Position numbers and translations under genes: made by a program. Shown here one piece after another: positions 1 to 8,084 of a stretch of DNA of 64,000 nucleotides. The stretch comes from JAPOUP01 sp965221405. Lineage in GTDB: Bacteria; Pseudomonadota; Alphaproteobacteria; Rhodobacterales; Rhodobacteraceae. The number at the start of each line of letters is the position of its first letter. Position 1 is the stretch's first letter. The stretch is from NCBI GenBank assembly GCA_965221405.1, contig CBDCSE010000003.1, positions 372,001-436,000 on the forward strand. Direction: 5' to 3'. Below the pieces are notes generated by a model. It saw only the letters and a program-made list of their open reading frames with translations, was not told the origin of the DNA and searched no databases.

Positions 1-442
1 GCGACAAGGTTCTGAAGGATCCAGCGGCTTTGACAGGTCTTCGATAGGTGGCCCATGGGTGCCGACGCACATATATTTCCCGCGCTTTGGCGGAATCCCG
101 CGCCAGGGGTCGGTGTTTTCCGCGTAGGTGCCGCTTGCGGTATTCGATCCGTCGGCTTTCCAGGGCATACCACGGGTGCTGTCATGCGGGAGTCGCTGTC
201 GGATGGGAGGTGCCGTCATATGGAAATTGGGCCCGAGACCGAGACGAGACGGGCGGAACAGGCGGTAGGGACGGGTATGCTTCCGGCATGTGTTTCATTA
301 CCCGGCATTTTGTCCCTCAACAGGGTTGCGGCCGAGTCGAGAGCGATCCGCCGACCGTGTGTGGTCCCTGCCGACAGCCGATCTGACCGTCTAGGTACCG
401 GGATGATGATGCCGCCGGACGGGATTTGCGGTTCACGGAACC
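1..442. other. Left edge, possible 3' end of an upstream gene, otherwise no recognisable gene
   Basis: One plus-strand frame is open from the window edge to a TAG at 45-47 and ends DKVLKDPAALTGLR, which could be the C-terminus of an upstream gene. It is too short to identify. From 48 to 442 two overlapping frames of about 110-130 codons are open, but neither has a good ribosome binding site or a recognisable domain. The stretch reads as spacer or decayed DNA upstream of the choline dehydrogenase gene. Confidence 0.25.
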
Positions 443-2107
443 ATGGTGCGTGAGTTGGAAGCCGATTTCGTCATTGTCGGAGCGGGTTCCGCCGGTTGTG
501 CCATGGCTTTCCGCCTTTCCGAGGCGGGAGCGTCGGTGCTGGTTGTCGAATACGGTGGTTCGGACTCCGGGCCGCTCATACAGATGCCGGCCGCCTTGAG
601 CTATCCGATGAACATGAAGCGCTATGACTGGGGATTTCAGTCCGAGCCTGAACCGAATCTGGGAGGGCGGAGGCTGGCCTGTCCACGCGGTAAGGTCCTC
701 GGGGGGTCGTCAAGCATAAATGGTATGGTGTATGTGCGCGGACATGCCAGAGACTACGACACGTGGGCCGAGATGGGTGCGTATGGTTGGAGCTTTGCCG
801 ACGTGCTTCCCTATTTTCGGAGAATGGAGAACTGGCACGGGCGGGACGGCGATTCCGAATGGCGCGGAACGGACGGCCCGCTCCATGTCTCCCGCGGCCC
901 CCGGGAAAACCCCTTGGTTCAGGCATTCGTTAAGGCGGGCCAGCAGGCGGGCTATCCCGTTACCCGCGACTATAACGGATGCCAGCAGGAAGGTTTCGGT
1001 GCCATGGAGGCGACGATCTGGAACGGTCGGCGCTGGTCGGCGGCGAACGCCTATCTGAGACCCGCCCTTAAACGGGACGGTTGCAGGCTGGTAAAGGGGC
1101 TGGCCGAGAGAATTGTCATTCAGGACGGCCGCGCCATCGGCGTGCGGATAAGTCAGGGTGCGCGGTCGATGACCGTGAACGCGCACCGTGAGGTCATAAT
1201 CGCCGCGTCGGCGATCAATTCGCCAAAGCTGCTTATGCTGTCGGGAATCGGGCCATCCGCTGATCTGGTGGCACACGGGATCCATGTAGTTGCCGACCGA
1301 CCGGGTGTGGGCCGTAACCTTCAGGATCATTTGGAGGTTCTGATCCAGATGCGGGCGACACAGCCGGTAAGTCTATATAATCACTGGAGTTTGCTGGGTA
1401 AGGGCGCGATAGGTGCCCGTTGGCTGCTTACGGGGAGAGGCATCGGCGCGTCCAATCATTTCGAGAACTGCGGTTTCATTCGCTCCCGTGCCGGAATCGA
1501 GTATCCCGACATTGAATTCCACTTCCTGCCGATAGCGATACGTTATGATGGGAAGACCAGTGTAGGCGGTCATGGATTTCAGGCTCACGTTGGCCCGACC
1601 CGGTCAAAGTCCCGTGGGTCAGTGACACTTCGGTCGGCCGATCCACAGGATGCGCCTGCCATTCGGTTCAGTTACATGAGCCATCCCGATGACTGGAAAG
1701 AGTTCCGTGCATGCATTCGATTGACAAGGGAGCTATTCGCGCAGGAGGCATTCAGTCACTTTGCCGGTGAGGAGATTCTTCCCGGATCCGGCGTTCAGGG
1801 CGATGACGAAATCGACGCGATGGTTCGGGACAATGCGGAGAGTTCCTATCACCCGTGTGGTACCGCCCGTATGGGTGGACGGGACGATCCGATGGCTGTG
1901 GTCGATCCCGAATGCCGGGTTATCGGCGTTGACCGGTTGCGCCTCGCCGATAGCTCGGTCTTTCCCCAAATCCCCAATGGAAACCTCAACGGGCCGACGA
2001 TCATGCTGGGGGAAAAGGCTGCGGACCACATACTCGGACGCGATCCGCTTCCTCCCCAGAATCTGGAGCCCTGGATTCATCCGGACTGGCGAACCGCCCA
2101 GCGGTAG
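443..2107 (+). CDS. betA: Choline dehydrogenase (GMC oxidoreductase)
   Basis: A 554-residue FAD-dependent alcohol dehydrogenase of the glucose-methanol-choline family. It oxidises choline to betaine aldehyde and onward to the osmoprotectant glycine betaine. The N-terminal FAD-binding Rossmann motif VGAGSAGCAMAFRLSEAG is at residues 12-29, the GMC signature GGSSSINGMVYVRG at about 87-100, and the C-terminal catalytic segment SSYHPCGTARMGG (active-site His) at about 466-478, followed by the closing GMC motif NPNGPTIMLGEKAAD-like stretch NGPTIMLGEKAAD. Length is normal for BetA. It stands alone: no betB or betI lies in the window, and transposon debris begins about 20 bp after the stop. Related GMC alcohol dehydrogenases are the alternative, but the HPCGT motif favours choline. 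Confidence 0.87.
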   Translation: MVRELEADFVIVGAGSAGCAMAFRLSEAGASVLVVEYGGSDSGPLIQMPAALSYPMNMKRYDWGFQSEPEPNLGGRRLACPRGKVLGGSSSINGMVYVRGHARDYDTWAEMGAYGWSFADVLPYFRRMENWHGRDGDSEWRGTDGPLHVSRGPRENPLVQAFVKAGQQAGYPVTRDYNGCQQEGFGAMEATIWNGRRWSAANAYLRPALKRDGCRLVKGLAERIVIQDGRAIGVRISQGARSMTVNAHREVIIAASAINSPKLLMLSGIGPSADLVAHGIHVVADRPGVGRNLQDHLEVLIQMRATQPVSLYNHWSLLGKGAIGARWLLTGRGIGASNHFENCGFIRSRAGIEYPDIEFHFLPIAIRYDGKTSVGGHGFQAHVGPTRSKSRGSVTLRSADPQDAPAIRFSYMSHPDDWKEFRACIRLTRELFAQEAFSHFAGEEILPGSGVQGDDEIDAMVRDNAESSYHPCGTARMGGRDDPMAVVDPECRVIGVDRLRLADSSVFPQIPNGNLNGPTIMLGEKAADHILGRDPLPPQNLEPWIHPDWRTAQR

Positions 2108-2126
2108 CGTCACAAACGCTGGCGGT

Positions 2127-2222
2127 AACTATTCAGCATTACATTCGTTTCCGGCGCCCATAATAACCAAATGCTGCGGTTCACGAGACAAAAGTCTATC
2201 GTCGGCGACTGTCAAGTCCCCC
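2127..2222. repeat. IS66-type terminal sequence, shared with the miniature element at 23.4 kb
   Basis: The stretch starts gtaactattcagc and continues for about 95 bp with clear similarity to 23428-23522, where the same sequence forms the left end of a complete miniature element. Most differences between the two copies are transitions. Here it begins 20 bp after the betA stop, so it marks one end of an IS66-type insertion whose remainder is lost. Confidence 0.6.
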
Positions 2223-2307
2223 CGGCGCCACTCCGAAGCGCAGCGCCCGGCCCGGAGCGAGGGACTGGCCCGAGCGGAGGGAAGGGTCATGAAACGGGTC
2301 CCCGTGT

Positions 2308-2352
2308 GCAAAATCTGGCACACTTGACCGACAATCTGGCGACACCTGACCG
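2308..2352. repeat. Tandem subterminal repeats typical of an IS21 end
   Basis: Two adjacent imperfect copies, aaatctggcacacttgacc at 2311-2329 and caatctggcgacacctgacc at 2332-2351, lie outside the istB relic. Multiple subterminal repeats of this kind are the transposase-binding sites of IS21-family elements, so this is probably the istB-proximal end of that element. Confidence 0.5.
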
Positions 2353-2639
2353 GTGGATCCGGCCGCACTTGACGGCGGCGGTCCGCGCGAAGCGCGCTGT
2401 CTCTTCCGGAACTGTTGCCTGGGTTTCGTTTCTCCCCTCCTGATGTCGGCGGGCTGGCCGGAGGCCAGCCCCCTGCGAGCGTAAGCGAGCCGTCCCTGGC
2501 GTTCAAGGCCGGAACGCGGCGGCCCGCCCCCATATTGCGGGGCCGCCGCGCGTTCCGGGCGTCGGGACCGGGACCCCGGCGCCGCGAGGCGCCCTGGCGC
2601 GTCGGCTTGCCGGCGCCCCCTCAGGCCCCGCCGCCGTCC

Positions 2640-3110
2640 AGCGGCGGCGGCGCGTTCCTCCTGCGCTGGGACCCGCTGGTCAGTTCGATGCGGTAGGCGT
2701 TGTGGACGATGCGGCCGGGCACGGACATCTTCTGGTGGCAGGCCTGGTGCGCCAGCGCGCAGACCAGGAACGTTTTCCCCGAGCCGGTCGGCCCCTCAAC
2801 GATCAGGTTGATTCCCTGCCGGATCCAGTCGCCGGCGGCGAGCCGGGTCAGCGTGCTGCGGGCGATGCCGCGGCTGGCGCTGCAGTCGACGTCCCGCACG
2901 TCGGCGCGGATCCGCAGCTGGGCCTGGTGCAGGTTGTTGGGGCAGCTCTTCCGGTCGCGGTGCGCGACCTCGCGCTCGACCGGCATGGCGAGGCGGTCGT
3001 CGAAGCCGAGCCGCTCGACGTCGGCGATGCCGCGCGCCGACCTCGGCACGCTGACGCTGAACGGGGTGACGCTGCCGGGCGCTCCGGACCACGCCTTCCC
3101 GCTTCTCGCC
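2640..3110 (-). pseudogene. istB: IstB-like helper ATPase relic (IS21 family)
   Basis: On the minus strand a frame contains the IstB core: GFDDRLAMPVERE, then RGIARSTLTRLAAGDWIRQG, the Walker A loop GPTGSGKTFLVCALAHQAC, then directly the C-terminal segment VHNAYRIELTSGSQRRR. In intact IstB about 100 residues including Walker B separate the P-loop from this C-terminus, so an in-frame internal deletion is visible. The N-terminus is also degraded and no IstA partner is present. IstB normally binds target DNA and stimulates the IstA transposase; this copy cannot work. Confidence 0.8.
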
Positions 3111-3179
3111 ACGCCGACGGAGCCGCAGCGCCGGGCCTTCGGGCTGCTGGAGGTCGACCCCGCTAGGGATGTTGCCATG

Positions 3180-3583
3180 TAAGCGACAGGTCCAGAACCC
3201 CGGAATCCGCCTCCGGGCCCTTGAATCGTTGGGGATTCCCGTTTGAACCCTAAATGAAGATCCGATTAAAGAGGACGTTTTCGACGACGACCAATTTCTG
3301 GACTTTGTACCATTGAATTCAAAGAAAACCGTCTATGTCCTGTCAGTTGTTTCGCACTACCTCATTCGAACCTGTTGCGCTGTCCATAAGTATGGTGAAA
3401 GCGTTGCCGCCGCGGGCAACGCTCGACTGAAAGACCGGCATGGATGTGTGCCCATGGAGGAGCGGGTCTATCTGGGTTTTTATTGGCTGAAATGTTGTGA
3501 CGTTCTGAGTGTGGATATGAGGTTTTATAGGCTGGCTGTCAGATGGCGTCCGGAAGAGGGGTGTGAGGCTAAAAAATCTGGCG
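3180..3583. other. Moderate-GC spacer between the IS21 relic and the IS1595 insertion
   Basis: This stretch is clearly less GC-rich than both neighbours. A plus-strand frame of about 108 codons starts at 3313 but runs into the IS1595 insertion and has no recognised domain or good ribosome binding site. It may be the remains of the locus into which the IS1595 element inserted. I see no supportable gene. Confidence 0.3.
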
Positions 3584-3594
3584 TTCACCCCCAA
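3584..3594. repeat. 11-bp direct repeat, left copy
   Basis: ttcacccccaa occurs here and exactly again at 4828-4838, immediately outside the two inverted termini of the IS1595-type element, so it is the probable target-site duplication. IS1595 elements usually duplicate 8 bp; part of the repeat may have pre-existed at the target. Confidence 0.6.
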
Positions 3595-4827
3595 AGGCTT
3601 ATCCCTTTAACCAAGGCATGTCCACATTTTGTGCCGTAGGGGGTTTACGTCCGTCCGTGTTCACCTTATGTTCCTTTCCATGGCCTGCCGATGCAGACAC
3701 GACCGCCCCATGTCCCGCCAGGGGTCCGGGGAGCTCTTCCCGGACGACGGTGCCTGCGCCCGCCACCTGGCCGGGCTGCGCCGGGGCGGCGGCTTCCGCT
3801 GCCCGGCCTGCGGCTGCGCGAAGGGCTGGGAGCTGAAGGGGGAGCGCCTCCTCCGCGGGTGCGCGGGCTGCGGACGCCAGGCCCCGGTGACGGCTGGCAC
3901 GGTGACGCGCCGCAGCCACCTGCCGCCGGGACCCGGGTCCCCGCCGCGCATCCCGTGGCCACGCACTCCAACGGCATCTCCGCGCTCCAGCTCCAGGCCC
4001 GGCCGGGCATCGGGAGCTACAGGAGCGCCTGGCTGCTGCCGCACAGGCTTCGCCGGGCGATGGCCGGCCCTGGGCGGAGCCTTCTTCAGGGGATCGCCGA
4101 GGTCGACGGGGCGTCCGTGCCCTTCCGGGACGGTGGCGGCGCGGAGGATGCGGAGAAAGTGGAAGGCGCGAAGGGCGCCGCCGGCAGGGGCCGCGGCGCA
4201 GCGGGGCGTATCCTCATGGCCGGGGCGGTGGAACTCCCGGAGTGCGGCAGGCCGCGCCGCATCCGGCCCGGGACGATCGGGGACTACGGATCCGGGGCGC
4301 TCCGCGGCTTCATCGCCGCGTCCGTCGCGCCGGGCGCGTGGGTGGTCACCGACGGCTGGAGCGGCCACCCCGGCCTGCCCGGCAACCCGCGGGAGCGCAG
4401 GGTGGTCGCCGGCCGCCCGGCCCACGGGGTCCTGGCGTGGGTCCACCGGGTCTTCCCGAACCTGAAGCGCCGGGCCATGGGCGTGTACCACGGCCTGCGG
4501 AGCAGGCGTTTCCAGCGCCATCCCGACGGGTCCGTGTTCCGCTGGAACCGCCGGCGCCACCGACGGACCTCCTTCGACAGGCTGCCCGGCATCGGGCTGG
4601 GACTTCCGCCCGCCACCTGCCGCGACCTCACCGGGGGACGCGCCTGAGGCGCCGGAAACCCCGCCCGGACTCCGCCGGCGGGCCCGCACCCCACCCGAAT
4701 CACCACATTCCGGCACCGTCCGGGCCGCCGCGCGGCGGCGAAGGCGTGGATTCCGCCGGGGATCCGGGGATCCCGCGACCGGCCGCTGGCACAACATCTT
4801 GCGGCGCCGGAGTCAAAGGGATAAGCC
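3595..4827. mobile_element. IS1595-family insertion sequence (decayed)
   Basis: Inverted termini are ggcttatcccttt at the left (3596-3608) and its complement aaagggataagcc at the right (4815-4827). The similarity extends a few bases further with one mismatch, and the 11-bp repeat ttcacccccaa flanks both sides. The interior carries one transposase with a zinc ribbon and an IS1595-type catalytic domain in two different frames. The size, about 1.2 kb, suits the family. Ends and flanking duplication are intact although the gene is not. Confidence 0.78.
3710..4647 (+). pseudogene. IS1595-family transposase, frameshifted
   Basis: The N-terminal part reads in one frame from 3710: MSRQGSGELFPDD, then a zinc ribbon GFRCPACGCAKGWELKG...LLRGCAGCGRQ. 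Near 3920-3950 homology moves to the next frame with VATHSNGISALQLQ, GSYRSAWLLPHRLRRAM, AEVDGASVPFR (first catalytic Asp; family usually VEVDET), VVTDGWSGHPGL (second Asp) and VFPNLKRRAMGVYHGL (third position Asn; the Trp after NLKR is Arg). The catalytic triad survives but the frameshift should abolish function unless it is recoded. Several replacements (E to G, T to A, W to R) are single AT-to-GC transitions. Confidence 0.82.
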
Positions 4828-4838
4828 TTCACCCCCAA
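4828..4838. repeat. 11-bp direct repeat, right copy
   Basis: Exact second copy of ttcacccccaa found at 3584-3594, directly abutting the right inverted terminus of the IS1595-type element. Confidence 0.6.
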
Positions 4839-4916
4839 TTTATCCCTTGCGGCGGGTGATGCGCTGCGCTACCAGCAATCCCGGGTGATGGTCGCGTTTC
4901 GTGATCTCCTCCTTTA

Positions 4917-4955
4917 GTCTGCCGGTCGCTGGGGGGCGGCCGGCAGACGTTTTAC
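4917..4955. terminator. Stem-loop with T-rich tail
   Basis: gtctgccgg and ccggcagac form a 9-bp perfect stem around a G-rich loop, followed by gtttta. This is the shape of an intrinsic terminator for plus-strand transcription. No intact gene lies immediately upstream, so it probably belongs to the lost pre-insertion locus or to an element end. Confidence 0.4.
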
Positions 4956-4974
4956 CGGGTTTATGCCTAGTGTT

Positions 4975-5880
4975 CGACCATCATGGCGTTGACGGGTACA
5001 GGGACCTCAGCCTGATCCGGGCGTCCTCCGTCGTGAAGCGCCGGTTCACGGTGGCCCCTTCCCCGTTCCGCCGTCCGGCCCGGGCCGCCGTCTCCCGGCG
5101 CATCGTCCCGCGGTCGGGAATGCGGCGGTCCGCGCACTGGCGGGCCATTGCGCCTGTCCCCGTCTCCGCGGGGTCCGGCCAGGAGCCGTGCTCCGGCGTG
5201 TGGTGGATCTCCAGCCGGGCCGCGGGTCCGCGCCGCCTCCTCTGGCGGGAACGTCCCGTACGGCGGGCCGGCCGTGTGGACGTCGGGGCCGGACGTCACG
5301 GGCACGGCGCGTCTGCCGGGGAAGGTGACGTCCACGGGGCCGCGGATGGCCGTGTCCCGGTCCCGGCGCGTCCGTCTGCCGGTGACCGTGACCGCCCGCC
5401 GGCCGGGCGGCGGCGCGCGCGGCATGAAGGGGGTCGCCACGCCGTTCCGCCCGCACCCGAGGCCGTGAACGGCGGGGTCGCCGGGCCGCGTCGGCCGGGG
5501 AGCCCGTGTCTCCCTCCTCCGCCGCCTCGACGTCCCGTCCATGCGGACCGGCACCCCGTCCTCCGCGAAATCCCTCCGGCACCGCTCCGGCACGTCCTCC
5601 ATCGCGGCGAGGAGGTCGCCGTCCGCCTTCGGCGGAATGCACCGGCACCGCTCCGGCCACGGCCTGATGCCGTTTTTTCCGGCGTCTTCCTCACGGTCCC
5701 GTCCGGGATGGAACCGACGGTCTCCAGCCCGCCCGGGCGGCCCGCCAGCGGCCGCGGTTCCGCCCTCTCCCCCTCCGAAAGGCGGATCCGATGGATCCCG
5801 CGCCCCCCGCCGGGGGTCCCCGTTTCCCGTGCCATTGCCCGCTCCGTTCCGATGGGCGGGCCGGGGCGGTCTGGCGCCGC
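4975..5880 (-). pseudogene. IS630-family transposase relic
   Basis: Minus-strand homology is spread over two frames. Near 5870-5650 one frame has RLSEGERA... and ETVGSIPDGTVRKTPEKT, like the IS630 helix-turn-helix region. From about 5645 the next frame has RCIPPKADGDLLAAMEDV, VRMDGTSRRRR (family MDET, so Glu to Gly), ADVTVTG-type TVTGRRTRRDRD, VDVTFPGRRAVPVTSGPDVHT (family VMDNLNTH, catalytic Asp lost), GTFPPEEAARTRG and a degraded WLN(M)AEIE segment LLAGPRGDGD. The catalytic centre is destroyed while the overall protein outline is still readable. The gene is extremely GC-rich. Confidence 0.72.
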
Positions 5881-5974
5881 GTTCGAATGGCCCGCCGGTT
5901 GCCCGATGGCGACCGGCATGGCATGACCGGACCGGACGGCTAGGCGGAACCGTCACTTCTACGCTGGTGCTACA

Positions 5975-6262
5975 CTAGTGGCTTCCTTCCATTTGTATCC
6001 GCCTCTGCGATAGAATCCGTCTGGCCTTGCTTCTTCTTCGAAATCGAGATTCTATGAACTTTGACTGTATCGCTGGCTCCCAGACAAAGTTGCGCTGATA
6101 GTCGGGCACGTAATAGCGGTCGGCCTTGAACTTCTCCACGATGAACTCGAAGGAGTGCTCTGTCACTGTGAACTTGACGGTGCGGGAATACTCCCTGATC
6201 TGCTTCTCCGCCGCGTCGACTTGCGCCGGTTCGGGAAGCCTTCTTCTTGCTGTTTTCGTCAT
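5975..6262 (-). pseudogene. DUF262 (GmrSD-type) protein, N-terminal fragment
   Basis: Starting at ATG 6262 the protein reads MTKTARRRLPEPAQVDAAEK, then FIVEKFKADRYYVPDYQRNFVWEPAIQSKFIES, the hallmark N-terminus of DUF262/GmrS-like nuclease proteins (conserved YQR.FVW). After SKFIES, where the family continues LLLGLPIP, similarity stops and the frame ends within about 20 residues. The gene is cut by the IS630-side boundary near 6038. DUF262 proteins occur in modification-dependent restriction (GmrSD, BrxU) and related defence loci. A DUF262 C-terminal fragment lies at 23.6 kb on the other strand. Confidence 0.72.
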
Positions 6263-6351
6263 CAGCAACCCCATATGCGGTGCAGTAAACCATAATCTGA
6301 ACCAGATGGTCCACCCACATTCCGGTCCCGAACGCCGAAAGTTGCAGGCCA

Positions 6352-6715
6352 ATGTGCCGCTTGAATTCGAACGGGCGAAGCGGCAACGCTGCCGACTTCG
6401 CGTCTATGTGGACGAGGAGTTCGGGTCAACCGGTGCAGCCGCCGGAGCGGCTGGTGTGGCAGTTGCGCCGACCGTAATTTCTGCAGCGGCGGCTCCCGGA
6501 ACGGCAGGCGCGGCTACAGGCTACAACGTCGCGAAGAAGATTGACGCCAAAGAGGAGAGCACCGTCAATCTCGTGCACGAGATAGGCGGTGCTCTCCAAA
6601 TGGACAGGGGGCTGATGCATTGAGTGTTGTTCCAAGCTGTAGATTGGCAGGTGGGAGCCGTTTGCCAAGCTGCGGCATGGCAATCGTGCCTCGCCCGACA
6701 CGAGCCGTTGGAAGT
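6352..6715. other. Intergenic stretch with one long hairpin, no gene recognised
   Basis: Open frames exist on both strands but none has a domain, a ribosome binding site or a plausible start. The only clear structure is the hairpin at 6554-6597. Confidence 0.4.
6554..6597. terminator. Long hairpin downstream of the HTH gene
   Basis: The perfect 11-bp arms ggagagcaccg (6554-6564) and cggtgctctcc (6587-6597) enclose a second palindrome tctcgtgcacgaga. The structure sits about 120 bp beyond the 3' end of the minus-strand HTH/toxin pair. It could be a transcription terminator, a protein-binding palindrome or an element end; no T-run follows on either strand. Confidence 0.4.
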
Positions 6716-7309
6716 TCAGGCCGCGCCAGCACTGTTCTGTGGGTCGGTTGCCGGATCGTCCGCGTAGAGGAAATGCTTGGCATCTTCACGGATTTCCAGC
6801 GTCGTGCCGTCAATCACGCCAACGGCAAGACCAGCGTTGACCCTGCGCGCAGGCTTGCCGGCACTCAACCATCTAGCGGCCTTCTCGACCGAGAAACGCC
6901 CCTTGCGGGTTCCTGCGCCCTTACCTTGCGCGGCTTCCATGATGACGACGGCAACCTCTTCCATGCGGAAAAGGGCGCCTTGGCTGGGCAAGGGCATCTT
7001 GCGCTTCTGGAGCGACTGGCGCGTCACATCGAGCCGTCTTGCCACATCGGCAAGGCTGACCAGGTCCGGGCGCACTTCGCGCAGTACAGACCCGGCAGGA
7101 AGCTGTTTCCGGATCGCGCGTGCTGCATCGAGAATGGCGTCTTCGGCGTGATCGCTGGCATCTTCCAGCGCGATCCCGATCATGCCAGGCACACCGGTTC
7201 CGACAATGGCATCCTCGAATCCGGCCTCGAAGACAGCATCCATCAGTTCGAATGCATCGTGATCGCCTTCGGGAAGGGCGAAGACCAGTTCGAATTCGAT
7301 TTCTGCCAT
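6716..7309 (-). CDS. Helix-turn-helix protein, probable antitoxin partner of the HicA-like protein
   Basis: About 197 residues from ATG 7309, preceded by gagg. An upstream ATG at 7318 is possible. The N-terminal half (AEIEFELVFALPEGDHDAFELMDAVFEAG and onward) is an alpha/beta-like region of about 80 residues. A helix-turn-helix LVSLADVARRLDVTRQSLQKRK follows near residues 95-120. The stop of the upstream HicA-like gene is 2 bp before the ATG, so the two are almost certainly co-translated. Toxin-first gene order with a DNA-binding second gene fits a toxin-antitoxin pair in which this protein binds the promoter and the toxin. I do not recognise a named family, so the antitoxin role is inferred from context. 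Confidence 0.55.
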   Translation of the reverse strand: MAEIEFELVFALPEGDHDAFELMDAVFEAGFEDAIVGTGVPGMIGIALEDASDHAEDAILDAARAIRKQLPAGSVLREVRPDLVSLADVARRLDVTRQSLQKRKMPLPSQGALFRMEEVAVVIMEAAQGKGAGTRKGRFSVEKAARWLSAGKPARRVNAGLAVGVIDGTTLEIREDAKHFLYADDPATDPQNSAGAA

Positions 7310-7310
7310 G

Positions 7311-7589
7311 TCAATCATCCTCTTGAGCGCCATCATCGGCATTGCCGAACTTCGTGCAGCCAAGCGCCCGGTTCCTCAATTGCCGGGCAAACCGTCCCGG
7401 ATTCTGTGGCGTCGACCAGACACCCATCTGACAAAACTCACCGCACCGGCAGTCTGGATCGTTGGCAGGACAGCGGATCAGGCCCCAAGCATGCCCGCGC
7501 CCGGATCGCAAAGTGACAGTCCAACCCAAGGACTCGAGCTCACGCAAGACCGCTTCGATCTCCTTGGACTTGTGCGGCTTACGGGACAT
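7311..7589 (-). CDS. HicA-like mRNA-interferase-type small protein
   Basis: Starting at ATG 7589 (gggag eight bases upstream), 92 residues: MSRKPHKSKEIEAVLRELESLGWTV... with a Gly-His core SGRGHAWGLIRCP, a Cys cluster PDCRCGEFC and WSTPQNPGRFARQLRNRALGC. A short lysine-rich start, a beta-strand then a single His after Gly, and pairing with an HTH gene resemble HicA-type double-stranded-RNA-binding-fold toxins. The extra cysteines are unusual and could bind metal. The gene overlaps or abuts the HTH gene downstream, and a palindrome covers its promoter. Function as a toxin is inference. Confidence 0.58.
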   Translation of the reverse strand: MSRKPHKSKEIEAVLRELESLGWTVTLRSGRGHAWGLIRCPANDPDCRCGEFCQMGVWSTPQNPGRFARQLRNRALGCTKFGNADDGAQEDD

Positions 7590-7610
7590 TGCATAGGCTC
7601 CCAGAGTTAA

Positions 7611-7626
7611 GTTGTCAACCGACAAC
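7611..7626. promoter_or_regulatory. Palindrome upstream of the toxin-like pair
   Basis: gttgtc-aacc-gacaac is a perfect 6-bp inverted repeat 21 bp upstream of the ATG at 7589, where an autoregulatory operator would be expected for an HTH antitoxin. Confidence 0.45.
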
Positions 7627-7701
7627 CTTATGGGACGGCGACTGATCCAGATGTTTCAGGCATATTGGCAGAGCAACAACAACGGCCCGGTGTGCCAATG
7701 C

Positions 7702-8025
7702 CTAATGCGGCTCAACCTGAAGCTCGCCAGGTTCCATTCCAGGCTCATCTGACTTAAGCCAAATTGCCACCATCTCTGCCGTTTGCGTTAATGCGTCGGG
7801 GTTCCGCATAGCGCATTCCCAAACGGTGGCAACCCGCCACCCCTTCCTGGTCAACTTCTCGTGGACGGCAGCGTCTCTTGATACGTTTGCGGCGAATTTC
7901 TTCTTCCAGAATTCCGCACGAGTCTTGGGAACGGTTGCATATCGACAACCGGCATGACGGTGCCAGAAGCACCCATGAGCGAGCACGACCGCGCGATACC
8001 TCGGAAACACGATGTCAGATGCCAT
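7702..8025 (-). pseudogene. vsr: Very-short-patch repair endonuclease, 5'-truncated
   Basis: Reading down from about 8025: SDIVFPRYRAVVLAHGCFWHRHAGCRYATVPKTRAEFWKKKFAANVSRDAAVHEKLTRKGWRVATVWECAMRN. This is the catalytic C-terminal two thirds of Vsr, which nicks next to T:G mismatches left by deamination of 5-methylcytosine. The Asp of SDIVFP and the FWHRH histidines are present, but the N-terminal about 50 residues are missing and the IS110 relic starts about 60 bp further on. No DNA cytosine methylase gene, the usual neighbour, is present. The truncation probably came with the IS110 insertion. Confidence 0.8.
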
Positions 8026-8084
8026 GAGCCTGATCGGGATTTGCGTCTGGGGATGATTCGGTCCAAAGGGACGTCTGGACGTCA

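Noticed and set aside
48..453. Two overlapping 110-130-codon frames before betA
   Set aside because: No ribosome site, no domain and Arg/Cys/Gly-rich composition typical of a shadow frame.
3710..4647. Programmed frameshift producing an active IS1595 transposase
   Set aside because: No clear slippery heptamer at the frame change, and additional conserved residues are substituted; decay is the simpler reading, although recoding is not formally excluded.
5148..5978. Plus-strand frames opposite the IS630 relic
   Set aside because: They mirror minus-strand transposase homology and have no motif of their own.
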